This document shows positions 8,392-17,666 of a stretch of 64,000 bases of DNA, piece after piece. The stretch is from JBALVT01 sp965262875 (GTDB lineage Bacteria; Pseudomonadota; Gammaproteobacteria; Pseudomonadales; Halieaceae): contig OZ253569.1 of assembly GCA_965262875.1 (NCBI GenBank), positions 434,001 through 498,000 on the forward strand. The letters run 5' to 3'. The notes under the pieces were generated by a model. The model was given only the letters and a program-made list of their open reading frames with translations, searched no databases and was not told the DNA's origin. The first letter of the stretch is position 1. Each line of letters begins with the position of its first letter. The position numbers were made by a program, and so were the translations under genes.

Positions 8392-9537
8392 CTAACGCCC
8401 TCCCCTGTTTCTACTGCCCGCCGCTGCGGCATCACGTCGCAATTGCTCGGTCACGGCATTCGTCAGCTCACGAATATTAGAACTATCTACATTTATTGTG
8501 CCCGACCGACCCGCTCCGCCTGAGGATTGCGCCATTTTATCCAACGGCAGATACATCACATTGTTACCACCCTCGACATCGACCATAACTTTGTTCGAAT
8601 TCGCGTAAACACTTTGCAAGGCGTCTAGATAAAGTCGCTCGCGAGTCACCTCAGGCGCCTTGTTATACTCAGTCAGCAGCTTGTTGAAGCGATCAGCTTC
8701 ACCGTCCGCGTTAGCAATAACTTGCTCTTTGTAGGCTCCCGCTTCCTCGAACTGCCGTTGCGCCTGACCACGCGCCTCTGGAATGATGCCATTGGCGTAG
8801 GCTTGGGCCTCATTCTTAACTCGTTCCTCATCTTCGCGCGCCTTGATCACATCGTCAAAAGCCGCTTGAACTTGTGAGGGTGGCTGGGAATCATCGACGT
8901 TGACCTTAGAAACGCGAATACCAGTCTCGTATATGTCCAGGTAATCTTGCAGGCGCTGTTGCACCTCAATGGCGATCTGCGCCCGGCCCTGAGTCAATAC
9001 AAGATCCATATCCGTGCCGCCAACAACGTGGCGCAGTGCACTTTGCGTTGCGTGTTGCAAAGAACGTTCTGGATCGCGAACGCGAAGTACAAACTTTTCA
9101 GAGTCGTCGATGATGTATTGCACCGAGAGGTTTACCTCAACGATGTTCTCATCCTGGGTCAACATTATTTCACGGAAGCTCTTGGATCTAACTTTGGTCG
9201 TATTGACCTTGGTGACCTCATCGATTATCGCCGGATTCCACGCCAGGCCCGGCTGAACGGTCTCATGGAACTTGCCAAAGCGCAGCACAACGGCTCGCTC
9301 TTGCTGGTCAACCTGATAGAAACCAGCCAACACCCATATGACGGCCACAACCACCAGTATTACAGCGAACATAGCACCGGAAATTCCCGGTGAACGACCA
9401 CCGCCGCCGCCAAATATTCCACCGAGTTTTTCCTGAAGCTTCTTTAAGGCCTCATCGAGATCAGGGGGGCCTTGATCGCCACCACCCCAAGGGTCTTTGG
9501 GCTTGTTGTTGCCGCCGCCCGGTTCATTCCAAGCCAT
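8392..9537 (-). CDS. hflK: HflK, SPFH-domain regulator of FtsH
   Basis: Partner of HflC in the FtsH-regulating membrane complex. The 381 residues show the typical glycine- and proline-rich cytosolic N-terminus (PGGGNNKPKDPWGGGD, GGIFGGGGGRSPG), one membrane segment at about 53-75, then the SPFH domain (DQQERAVVLRFGKF) and a long helical region. It is the first of the hflKC pair, separated by about 45 bp from the hflX stop upstream. Confidence 0.95.
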   Translation of the reverse strand: MAWNEPGGGNNKPKDPWGGGDQGPPDLDEALKKLQEKLGGIFGGGGGRSPGISGAMFAVILVVVAVIWVLAGFYQVDQQERAVVLRFGKFHETVQPGLAWNPAIIDEVTKVNTTKVRSKSFREIMLTQDENIVEVNLSVQYIIDDSEKFVLRVRDPERSLQHATQSALRHVVGGTDMDLVLTQGRAQIAIEVQQRLQDYLDIYETGIRVSKVNVDDSQPPSQVQAAFDDVIKAREDEERVKNEAQAYANGIIPEARGQAQRQFEEAGAYKEQVIANADGEADRFNKLLTEYNKAPEVTRERLYLDALQSVYANSNKVMVDVEGGNNVMYLPLDKMAQSSGGAGRSGTINVDSSNIRELTNAVTEQLRRDAAAAGSRNRGGR

Positions 9538-9580
9538 AGTGAAACTCCTAATTTAAAAGTGGACGTAGTCTATCAAAATT

Positions 9581-10876
9581 TTAGCCCGCTGCCATGCTCT
9601 CGGTGAGCGATGGGTCGAGTTGTTGTTGAGCAACCAGGCGATTCCAATCCGCTCTGGGTAGCCGCACACTGATTTTCGCGATGCCCTCATCGGTATGCGC
9701 TTCGGCGGTAACCGCACCCATGCTATATAAAGTTGCGCGCAGACGCCCATGCTCTGGCGTTAAGTTGAGTTCAGCGGACATCATATCCTGTCCCACCAGT
9801 TCGGCGATAGCTTGCAACAACAGTTCAATCCCCTCTCCGGTGGCAGCACTCAACCAAACTCTAACGGGCACACCATCGGCATTGCGATCGATCCGCAGCT
9901 GCATTTCCAGTAAGTCTAACTTATTGTAAACCTGTAACTGCGGTAAGTCCTGGGCACCAATCTCACTCAGAACCTCCTGAACTTGATACATGCTTCTATC
10001 GCGGTCATCGTTGGCAGCATCGATAACATGCAACAATAAATCGGCATTTCGAGTTTCTTCCAGCGTCGCTTTAAACGCCTCTACCAACTTGTGAGGCAAA
10101 TGGGCAATAAAGCCCACCGTATCGGCTAGAATTACCGAGCCAACTTCATCCAGCTCAATGCGCCGCAATGTGGGATCGAGGGTCGCAAATAGTTGGTCCG
10201 CCACGTACACACCCGAATCGGTCAAGCGATTAAATAGCGTCGATTTACCGGCGTTGGTATAGCCAACAAGAGCCACGGTTGGCACTTCGGCACGTTGCCT
10301 GGAACGCCGACCCTGGTCTCGCTGTTTGCGAACCTTTTCAAGTTTCGCCTTAATGGTCTTGATACGCGCACGCAACAGGCGCCGGTCAGTCTCAAGCTGA
10401 GTTTCACCGGGACCGCGTAAACCAATACCGCCTTTTTGCCGTTCAAGGTGGGTCCAACCCCGGACCAGTCGTGTAGAGACATGTTGCAGCATCGCCAGCT
10501 CTACCTGCAGCTGACCCTCATGGGTTCTAGCACGCTGAGCAAAAATATCGAGGATAAGACCCGTGCGATCCAACACCCGACAACACAACTCTTCCTCCAG
10601 GTTTCTCTCCTGACTGGGCGAGAGTTGATGATTGAACATCACTATCTCAGCTTCGTGCAGCTCAACTTCGTCTTTAATTTCCTGGAGTTTCCCGCTGCCC
10701 ACAAAAGTGCGCGGATGCGGGGTTTGACGAGAGCCTTCTAAAAAGGCGACCGGGTCTCCTCCTGCGGACAGGACGAGTTCTTCAAATTCACGGGGATCTT
10801 CTCGCTCGGCTTCACTGGCAAGATTGAGGTGAACAAGTACTGCTCGTTCTCCCGACTCGGGACGATCAAAAAACAA
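9581..10876 (-). CDS. hflX: HflX, ribosome-associated GTPase
   Basis: HflX binds the 50S subunit and splits stalled or heat-damaged ribosomes. The 431-residue protein has an N-terminal HflX domain (about 1-190) with a GLRGPGETQLETDRRLL linker, then the G domain with G1 LVGYTNAGKSTLFN, G3 DTVGFI and G4 NKLD. It sits between hfq and hflK, as in many gammaproteobacteria. Confidence 0.96.
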   Translation of the reverse strand: MFFDRPESGERAVLVHLNLASEAEREDPREFEELVLSAGGDPVAFLEGSRQTPHPRTFVGSGKLQEIKDEVELHEAEIVMFNHQLSPSQERNLEEELCCRVLDRTGLILDIFAQRARTHEGQLQVELAMLQHVSTRLVRGWTHLERQKGGIGLRGPGETQLETDRRLLRARIKTIKAKLEKVRKQRDQGRRSRQRAEVPTVALVGYTNAGKSTLFNRLTDSGVYVADQLFATLDPTLRRIELDEVGSVILADTVGFIAHLPHKLVEAFKATLEETRNADLLLHVIDAANDDRDRSMYQVQEVLSEIGAQDLPQLQVYNKLDLLEMQLRIDRNADGVPVRVWLSAATGEGIELLLQAIAELVGQDMMSAELNLTPEHGRLRATLYSMGAVTAEAHTDEGIAKISVRLPRADWNRLVAQQQLDPSLTESMAAG

Positions 10877-10956
10877 AAGAACCTCTGGTGCTTAGTGAGG
10901 CGCTAGGGACAGTTTGAGCAATCAAATCTCTCCGTATCGACTTGCTTAGATGAGAA

Positions 10957-11214
10957 TTAACTTTCGTCCTCATCTTCCCCATCTTCCGGTGGATTCTGCA
11001 TGGGCATTCGCACAACGCGAGATGGCACCACTGTTGAGATGGCATGCTTGTACACCATTTGACTGATTGTGTTTTTCAATAAAACAACGAATTGGTCGAA
11101 AGACTCTATCTGGCCTTGCAGCTTAATGCCGTTCACCAGGTAAATTGAAACTGGAACGCGCTCTTTGCGCAAAATGTTCAAATAAGGGTCTTGTAGCGTG
11201 TGCCCTTTAGACAT
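10957..11214 (-). CDS. hfq: RNA chaperone Hfq
   Basis: A hexameric Sm-like chaperone that pairs small RNAs with mRNA targets. The 85 residues hold Sm1 (LQDPYLNILRKERVPVSIYL, about 7-26) and Sm2 (VYKHAISTVVP, about 55-65). A short acidic C-terminal tail (PPEDGEDEDES) is typical of non-enteric gammaproteobacteria. Located between miaA and hflX on the same strand. A consensus-like GGAG site precedes the ATG. Confidence 0.98.
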   Translation of the reverse strand: MSKGHTLQDPYLNILRKERVPVSIYLVNGIKLQGQIESFDQFVVLLKNTISQMVYKHAISTVVPSRVVRMPMQNPPEDGEDEDES

Positions 11215-11352
11215 GTTCTTCTCCTTGGTCGGCTCACAATTGAGCCCTCAATAAATAAGTGAAAATTCGACCTCTAACCTAGGGTCTTAGCTACAGCATA
11301 GTACAGCATTTGGTATAACTACAGTTCTCGATATAACGAGCACTAGTGCCAC

Positions 11353-12339
11353 TTAATCAGATATGGTGGCACCAGCGAGCCATTTCAAGGCTGTCTCCGC
11401 CGATTTTCGACCCCCCGCATCGGCTACATATTCTGACAGCGTTGTTTCCAGGACGTTCCCGGCAGGATCGGTATGAATCCACTCAAGATCGGGCCATTTA
11501 CGCAACCATGTCAGCTGGCGTTTAGCCAACTGGCGAGTCGCTGCAACGCCATTACTGATGGCCTCATCCAGTGTAAGATCACCATTGAGATGCGACCATA
11601 TCTGGCGGTATCCCACCGCTCTAATAGCCGGCAAATTCACATTTAAATCCCCACGTGCCCGCAACGCGGCAACCTCGTCGACAAAACCCTCGTCCAGCAT
11701 AATCTCGAAACGCCTGCCAATACGCCGGTGCAGCTCGGCCCGATCCTGAGGGCAAATGGCGAGCTGATATATCCGAAATCGATCCTGAGGCAGGGGCTGG
11801 CCGCCCTGACGGGCTTGCCACTGACTCAAAGTGACTCCGCTGGACCGGTAAACTTCCAGTGCGCGGCTCAAGCGCTGAGAATGATTGGGATGTATTCGCT
11901 GTGCCGCTAGTGGATCAACCTGTTCTAACTGCCTATGGATTTCAGGCCAGCCTTGGGCTGCGGCTTCGCGCTCGATGTCTGCGCGAACGTCAAGATTGGC
12001 GGCGGGCATCTGTGCCAACCCCTCGAGAAACGCCTTGAAATACAACATGGTGCCACCAACTAGCAACGGAATTTTGCCCCTGCTGGTGATCTCATCCGCA
12101 AGTTGGTTGGCATCGCGCTGGAAGTCGGCTACAGAATAAACCTCGCAGGGATCGCGAACATCAACCAGATGGTGGGGGTAATCGGGTTTGGCGCTGCCAA
12201 TATCCAGCCCACGATAGACCAGTGCCGAATCAACACTGATCAACTCACAGCCCATTGACTGCGCGATATCTATCGCCAAATCTGTTTTACCAGAGGCCGT
12301 TGGCCCCATTAAACAGACCAGAGGCGGCTTAGTGCTCAC
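11353..12339 (-). CDS. miaA: tRNA dimethylallyltransferase
   Basis: Transfers a dimethylallyl group to A37 of tRNAs reading UNN codons. The 328-residue protein has the P-loop GPTASGKTDLA (12-22), the DSALVYRGLDIGSAKP substrate segment (about 37-52) and the GTMLYFKAFLEGL region. It ends in a conserved RQLTWLRKW segment plus a short family-variable tail. The start is two bases after the mutL stop, so the mutL-miaA junction is tightly coupled. Confidence 0.97.
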   Translation of the reverse strand: MSTKPPLVCLMGPTASGKTDLAIDIAQSMGCELISVDSALVYRGLDIGSAKPDYPHHLVDVRDPCEVYSVADFQRDANQLADEITSRGKIPLLVGGTMLYFKAFLEGLAQMPAANLDVRADIEREAAAQGWPEIHRQLEQVDPLAAQRIHPNHSQRLSRALEVYRSSGVTLSQWQARQGGQPLPQDRFRIYQLAICPQDRAELHRRIGRRFEIMLDEGFVDEVAALRARGDLNVNLPAIRAVGYRQIWSHLNGDLTLDEAISNGVAATRQLAKRQLTWLRKWPDLEWIHTDPAGNVLETTLSEYVADAGGRKSAETALKWLAGATISD

Positions 12340-12340
12340 T

Positions 12341-14185
12341 TCAGCGGCCGCGTAAAAATAGTTTGTCGAGTTCTTCCAGGCTCATTTGCGTCCAGGTTGG
12401 GCGGCCGTGATTGCATTGACCGCTGCGCTCCGTCTCTTCCATGTCACGCAGCAAAGCGTTCATTTCGGCGATGGTGAGGCGCCTATTGGCGCGCACGGAG
12501 CCGTGGCAGGCCATAGTGGAGAGAATTTCGTCCATATGCGCTTCAATACGATCTGAACTGCCGTATTCAATCAAATCTGATAACACATCGCGCAGCAGTT
12601 GTTCTACGTCCGAATCCCGCAGGTTAACGGGGATCTGGCGTATCAGCAGAGACTCCTCCCCACCCACAGAAACCTCCATACCCAAGGCGAGAAACAGCGA
12701 AGCATGCGCCGTCGCAACCTCCACTTCTCGCGCGCTGACAGCGACAGCTTGGGGAACCAGCAGTGGTTGGCTCTGGATGCCCTCTTGGGCACGAGACAGT
12801 TTTAAGCGCTCATAGGTAATGCGTTCGTGGGCAGCGTGCATATCCACCAACACCAACCCCGAAGCATTTTCAGACAAAATGTATATTCCCTTCAGCTGCG
12901 CCAACGCATATCCCAGTGGCGGAATGTCCTCGGCCGCCTGCTGCTCGGGCAGCACAGACGCCGCAGGGTGTAGCGCGCCATAACTTCGCATCTGCTCCAT
13001 GGTTTGACCAGCTGCTGGCTGTGCAAATCGACTGTAGTTACCCCCGCCAACTGAACCTGGAACCCCTGAGGGAGAGGGCGCGCCCCAGGCGAGCTGCTCC
13101 TGACTTACCTCTCCCGTCTGCGGATTGATGGTCAGCCCATCTCCCGCGGCTATACCCGTCCCCGCAAGCTGATCTCCGGGGCGAACATCCGCAAGGGAGC
13201 GGTGCAGAGAGCTGAATATAAAATTGTGAACTGCCCGACCATCCCGAAAGCGCACTTCATGCTTGGTCGGATGCACATTGACATCCACTGTAGCTGGATC
13301 GACTTCGAGGTAGAGAACGAAGGCAGGATGGCGGCCGTGATACAAGACGTCCCGATAGGCTTGCTTAACCGCATGGGCGACCAGTTTGTCGCGAATGACC
13401 CGGCCATTTACAAAAAAGTACTGAAGGTCGGCCTGGCTGCGGGAGAAAGTCGGTAGGCCCACCCAACCCCAAAGCCGATAGCCCGGAACTTCGGTCTCTA
13501 TATAGAGAGCTTGCTCCATAAAAGCGGGACCGCAAACCGTCGCCACCCTTCTTTGCTTTTCACTCGAACTGACACCCGCTTTGAGGTTGTGAATCACCTT
13601 CTGATTGTGGCGCAAGCTAAACGCGACATCATAACGGGACAGCGCCAAGCGCTTGACCACCTCTTCGAGGTGATTGAATTCGGTTTTCTCGGTGCGTAAA
13701 AACTTTCTTCTGGCTGGTGTGTTAAAGAACAAGTCGCGAACTTCAACCGTGGTGCCACGGGGATGCGGTGCCGGTTTTATTTGCACCTCCATGTCCCGTC
13801 CTTCGGTAAGCGCGCTGCTACCTTCGCTGGAGTCTTCGCTTGAGTTGGTCGTCAATTGCAGGCGCGACACCGATCCAATACTGGCTAAAGCCTCGCCCCT
13901 GAACCCCAAACTCTGCACCTGCTCAAGGTCCTCAAGGGAGCTGATTTTTGAAGTGGCGTGACGCGCCAGAGCTAGAGGCAAGTCTTCGGAGTCTATTCCC
14001 AAACCATTGTCGCGGATGCGAATCAGCTTGGTACCACCGGCTTCTACATCGACATCGACTCTGGTGGCGCCTGCATCCAGGCTGTTCTCAAGTATTTCTT
14101 TGGCCACAGAAGCGGGCCGTTCCACCACTTCACCGGCGGCTATCTGGTTCGCCAGCCTGGCGCTAAGAAGATGTATGCGGGACAT
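12341..14185 (-). CDS. mutL: DNA mismatch repair protein MutL
   Basis: Couples MutS mismatch recognition to downstream repair enzymes. The GHKL ATPase N-terminus is complete: ENSLDAGAT, RDNGLGI, ARHATSKI and GFRGEAL motifs in the first about 100 residues. The transducer domain and a C-terminal dimerisation domain beginning around 430 (PPLGYALAQLKGIYIL) follow. The 614 residues are normal. It is flanked by amiB and miaA, the conserved gammaproteobacterial order. The frame is intact, so the abundance of IS insertions is not explained by a broken mutL here. Confidence 0.97.
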   Translation of the reverse strand: MSRIHLLSARLANQIAAGEVVERPASVAKEILENSLDAGATRVDVDVEAGGTKLIRIRDNGLGIDSEDLPLALARHATSKISSLEDLEQVQSLGFRGEALASIGSVSRLQLTTNSSEDSSEGSSALTEGRDMEVQIKPAPHPRGTTVEVRDLFFNTPARRKFLRTEKTEFNHLEEVVKRLALSRYDVAFSLRHNQKVIHNLKAGVSSSEKQRRVATVCGPAFMEQALYIETEVPGYRLWGWVGLPTFSRSQADLQYFFVNGRVIRDKLVAHAVKQAYRDVLYHGRHPAFVLYLEVDPATVDVNVHPTKHEVRFRDGRAVHNFIFSSLHRSLADVRPGDQLAGTGIAAGDGLTINPQTGEVSQEQLAWGAPSPSGVPGSVGGGNYSRFAQPAAGQTMEQMRSYGALHPAASVLPEQQAAEDIPPLGYALAQLKGIYILSENASGLVLVDMHAAHERITYERLKLSRAQEGIQSQPLLVPQAVAVSAREVEVATAHASLFLALGMEVSVGGEESLLIRQIPVNLRDSDVEQLLRDVLSDLIEYGSSDRIEAHMDEILSTMACHGSVRANRRLTIAEMNALLRDMEETERSGQCNHGRPTWTQMSLEELDKLFLRGR

Positions 14186-14199
14186 GAAAAGCCGATTTA

Positions 14200-15501
14200 T
14201 CAGGTTGTTGGGATATTCAGTTTCTGGCCCACTTTTATCCGGGTTGTACTCAAGCGGTTGTGGGCCTGGAGGTCTGACACGGAAACGCTGAATCGCTGGG
14301 CAATGCCGTACAGTGTATCACCGCGCGCTATGGTGTACCTCTGTCCGCCTTGCAATTTGTTCCATGCTATTAGCGTGCCCGGGGGAGGATGCTCGATAAA
14401 CCAGGTTTTAATACCCGAATGAATGGCCCGGGCCAGCTGCTTGCGATAGCCCACTGTCGCCAGCTTTCTGGACTCTCCAGGGTTAGAGATGAAGCCAGTT
14501 TCTACCAGGATGGACGGAATATCCGGAGATTTAAGAACGGCAAAGCCAGCCTGTTCTACCCGGTTCTTGTGCAATACAGCCACTCGATCCACCTTTTTTA
14601 AGACACCGGCTCCCAATTTCAAGCTGCGGCGCGAAGTAGAGTCCATGGACAGATCAACCAATACACCGGCCAACACATCATCTTTATCGTCCAGGCTAAC
14701 CCCACCTACCAAATCCGCTGCGTTCTCACGTTTGGCGAGATAACTGGCGGCGGTGCTCGAAGCACTTTTCGTGGACAGAGCATAGACGGACGCACCGTGA
14801 GCCTCCTTTAACCGGAAGGCATCAGCGTGAATAGACACAAATAGATCAGCTTGTTTCTTGCGGGCGAGATCCCGTCGCCCCTTGAGGCTTATATAGTAAT
14901 CCCCAGTGCGAACCAATTGCGCGTCAAACCCCTTGTCGTTGGCAAACAGGGACTGAAGTTCTTTGCTGATCGCAAGCACGACGTCTTTTTCCCGCAGCCG
15001 ATTCGGGCCAGTTGCACCCGGATCTTCGCCGCCGTGGCCGGCATCGATGGCGATCACGATATCGCGCTTACTGGTTTGCTGTACGCTTTTCTTAACCGTG
15101 CTGGCGCCACTCTTGAGATCGTAGAGGTCTAGCACCAGACGATCGCCCGCCTGTTGGTTCGCCTTCAGAGCGAAGCTGCGTGGCTTGACTCCAGCACTCA
15201 TATCTAACACCACGCGCAAATTATCGCCTTGGCGCACGCCGGAGCGAATACGTGAAACCGGTGTTTTGTCTAAAGTGAGTTTTGCGAGGCTTGTTTTTAA
15301 CGCAGTGTGCTCAATATCTAGAACAATTCTGCTGGGGTTTTCGAACAAAATCAGTCTGTGTTCAGCAGGACCACTCAGATCAAAAACGATTCGAGTGTGA
15401 TCCGGTGCACGCCACAAACGCACATCTTTGACATCCGCAGCCAGGGCACCGGTTGTAACCAGCAACCCCAAAATCGCCCCGATCCCGAGAGCTATACGCA
15501 T
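14200..15501 (-). CDS. amiB: N-acetylmuramoyl-L-alanine amidase with AMIN and LysM domains
   Basis: A periplasmic amidase that splits septal peptidoglycan during daughter-cell separation. Residues 1-22 are a signal peptide. About 25-125 form an AMIN domain (VRLWRAPDHTRIVFDLSG). About 148-370 form the zinc-dependent Amidase_3 domain with DAGHGGEDPGA, REKDVVL, SIHADAF and VETGFISNP motifs. The final 45 residues are a LysM repeat (YTIARGDTLYGIAQ). The AMIN-amidase-LysM order is the AmiB/AmiC type; the symbol follows the tsaE-amiB-mutL context. It begins immediately after tsaE ends. Confidence 0.94.
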   Translation of the reverse strand: MRIALGIGAILGLLVTTGALAADVKDVRLWRAPDHTRIVFDLSGPAEHRLILFENPSRIVLDIEHTALKTSLAKLTLDKTPVSRIRSGVRQGDNLRVVLDMSAGVKPRSFALKANQQAGDRLVLDLYDLKSGASTVKKSVQQTSKRDIVIAIDAGHGGEDPGATGPNRLREKDVVLAISKELQSLFANDKGFDAQLVRTGDYYISLKGRRDLARKKQADLFVSIHADAFRLKEAHGASVYALSTKSASSTAASYLAKRENAADLVGGVSLDDKDDVLAGVLVDLSMDSTSRRSLKLGAGVLKKVDRVAVLHKNRVEQAGFAVLKSPDIPSILVETGFISNPGESRKLATVGYRKQLARAIHSGIKTWFIEHPPPGTLIAWNKLQGGQRYTIARGDTLYGIAQRFSVSVSDLQAHNRLSTTRIKVGQKLNIPTT

Positions 15502-15502
15502 T

Positions 15503-16000
15503 TCACTCCCACTTTCTTATTAGTGAAATCTGATCCACAACCTTTTTTCCCATATCGCTAGCACCAACGTAGCTTAACGACCTACCCGAACCCTGTTGCT
15601 CTATGTTAATCACTAAATCGGCTGGGGGCAAAATTCCCAAGCCCTTTTCTGACCATTCGATCAGGCAAATATTTGAGCCATCAAAGTAGTCGCGAATCCC
15701 CATAAATTCTAACTCTTCCGGATCGTTCAGTCTGTAGAGGTCAAAGTGGTATACGGTCAGTCCATTCAATTCGTAGGGTTCGACCAAGGTGTAGGTCGGA
15801 CTCTTTACCGCGCCGCTATGACCCAATGCCCGGATAAACCCACGGCTAAACGTTGTTTTGCCCATCCCTAATTCGCCGTTTAGATACACTACCATGCCGG
15901 GCAAAAAAACGGACGCCAACTGTTCACCAAGGGCAATCATTGCGTCCTCATCGGCGGCTTTGAGCACAAAAGCTGATTGTTTTTCCTGTGCCTCGCTCAT
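15503..16000 (-). CDS. tsaE: tRNA threonylcarbamoyladenosine synthesis ATPase TsaE
   Basis: The ATPase that supports TsaB-TsaD in t6A37 modification of ANN-decoding tRNAs. The 165-residue protein has the P-loop GELGMGKTTFSRGF (about 40-53), the SPTYTLVEPYE segment and a WSEKG element. The start overlaps the nnr stop (ATGA), and the gene ends one base before amiB, indicating coupled translation through nnr-tsaE-amiB. Confidence 0.95.
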   Translation of the reverse strand: MSEAQEKQSAFVLKAADEDAMIALGEQLASVFLPGMVVYLNGELGMGKTTFSRGFIRALGHSGAVKSPTYTLVEPYELNGLTVYHFDLYRLNDPEELEFMGIRDYFDGSNICLIEWSEKGLGILPPADLVINIEQQGSGRSLSYVGASDMGKKVVDQISLIRKWE

Positions 16001-17484
16001 CCTAGAAGCGCCCGCATTGGTGCCATTAAGTCGCTCGCGAGCAAACCATTTTGCCCTTCTTTGGCAGCTTCATCTGCGGCTGCCCCGTGCAAACATACTC
16101 CGAGGGCTGCGGCGGAGAGCGGGTCCATATTCTGAGCCATCAAACTTCCGATAACTCCACACAATACGTCGCCCATACCACCACTGGCCATTCCCGGATT
16201 GCCGTAGTCACTCAGTAGTAACTGATCAGCTGAGGCGATCAAAGTGCCATTTCCCTTGAGTACAACCACCCCGCCATAACGTTCTTGCAAGGCGACCGCC
16301 GCCGCGAATCGATCTTGCTGAATTTCAGCAGTTGTAATATCCAACAAACGAGCGGCCTCACCAGGATGTGGCGTTAAAACCCAGTTTTCACGCCTGCGTT
16401 CATCGACGATCTTGCCACGGCACAGCAGATTCAGGCCATCGGCATCGAGCACCATCGGTTTATTGGCTGCCGCAGCAACCTGCAGCAATTGTTCAGACCA
16501 GGGCGACTGGCCCAGACCGGGACCCACGACCAGTACATCAGCAGAATCCAACAACGCAACCAATTCCCGACCAGAGGCCACACTGCTCGCCATGACTTCG
16601 GGTCTGCGAGCCACAATGGCGGCAACATGCTCGCTGCGAGTAGCGGCGCGCACCAACCCAGCGCCGCAACGCAGAGCGGCCTCGGATGCCATCGCGGCCG
16701 CGCCGCCCATTCCGTGATCGCCGCCAACCACTAAAACTGATCCGCAAGACCCTTTGTGAGCGGTCGCGGAGCGTGGTGCCATATGCAATAACATACTCTC
16801 CAGAGTAAGGCGAAAGCACTGCCCCACCTGATGCCGGTAACCTTCAGAGGGTATTTCCAGATCCGTAAACTGAATAAAGCCTGTGTGATTTGGGGCTTCC
16901 AGCGTAAATAGACCACGCTTGAGACCAATAAAAGAAATTGTCGCCTCAGCGTTTATTGCACTACCGAGTACTCGGCCTGTATCGCTGCACAGCCCCGAGG
17001 GAATATCGATAGCGAGCACCGGCAGCAAAGCGCTGTTAATCTCCTCGATTGCCTGTGCATAGCGCTCGCGAACATCGCCACCGAGTCCTGTGCCAAGCAT
17101 TGCATCGACAACAATGCCCTCGGAGCGAACACAACCCGATGAATATTCATCCTCTATTACACCATTGAGCAACGCCTGATCACGAGCCAGTTTCGCATCA
17201 CCACTTATTTTTTTCGCATCGCCAAGTTGCCACACTTGTACCGACAAACCACGTTTGTGAGCGAGGTCGGCAATTAAATACCCATCTCCGCCGTTGTTTC
17301 CGGTGCCGCAAAAAATCTGGATGAGGTCCGCCTGGGGCCAAAGGTCCATCAGTAACTCAAAGCTGGCGGCAGCTGCTCGAGCCATCAAAGTTATGCCGGG
17401 TATGCCTCCGGCAATCGCCGCAGCGTCTAGCGCTCGGGTCTGGGCAGCCGTATAGAGGGTTTCAACGCCCAGCTTGGAATTCAT
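15997..17484 (-). CDS. nnr: bifunctional NAD(P)HX epimerase/dehydratase
   Basis: Repairs hydrated NADH and NADPH. The 495 residues contain an N-terminal epimerase domain (YjeF_N type, about 1-215) with FCGTGNNGGDGYLIA. A C-terminal ADP/ATP-dependent dehydratase domain (about 225-495) shows GDHGMGGAAAMASEAALRCGAGLV, LTPHPGEAARLL and GNPGMASGGMGDVL. It is the first gene of the long minus-strand block and is divergent from queG, with 182 bp between them that must hold both promoters. Confidence 0.95.
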   Translation of the reverse strand: MNSKLGVETLYTAAQTRALDAAAIAGGIPGITLMARAAAASFELLMDLWPQADLIQIFCGTGNNGGDGYLIADLAHKRGLSVQVWQLGDAKKISGDAKLARDQALLNGVIEDEYSSGCVRSEGIVVDAMLGTGLGGDVRERYAQAIEEINSALLPVLAIDIPSGLCSDTGRVLGSAINAEATISFIGLKRGLFTLEAPNHTGFIQFTDLEIPSEGYRHQVGQCFRLTLESMLLHMAPRSATAHKGSCGSVLVVGGDHGMGGAAAMASEAALRCGAGLVRAATRSEHVAAIVARRPEVMASSVASGRELVALLDSADVLVVGPGLGQSPWSEQLLQVAAAANKPMVLDADGLNLLCRGKIVDERRRENWVLTPHPGEAARLLDITTAEIQQDRFAAAVALQERYGGVVVLKGNGTLIASADQLLLSDYGNPGMASGGMGDVLCGVIGSLMAQNMDPLSAAALGVCLHGAAADEAAKEGQNGLLASDLMAPMRALLG

Positions 17485-17666
17485 TTGTTCACCTACGGAT
17501 ACATTTGTTGGGAGCAGCGATTAAAAGTCTGTACATGGTTTCGACACCACCAGTAGTAATAGTGCACGCTATACTGAGCGTTAGTATATTCGAATCATAA
17601 AACCCCACAGCCGCTATTAATCTGTCAAAATTACCCAAGATTCCCATCCGGGCTTGAAAGCGATCC

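Noticed and set aside
16412..16717. Open frames on the plus strand opposite nnr
   Set aside because: Low-complexity Ser/Pro/Arg composition typical of shadow frames of a GC-rich gene.
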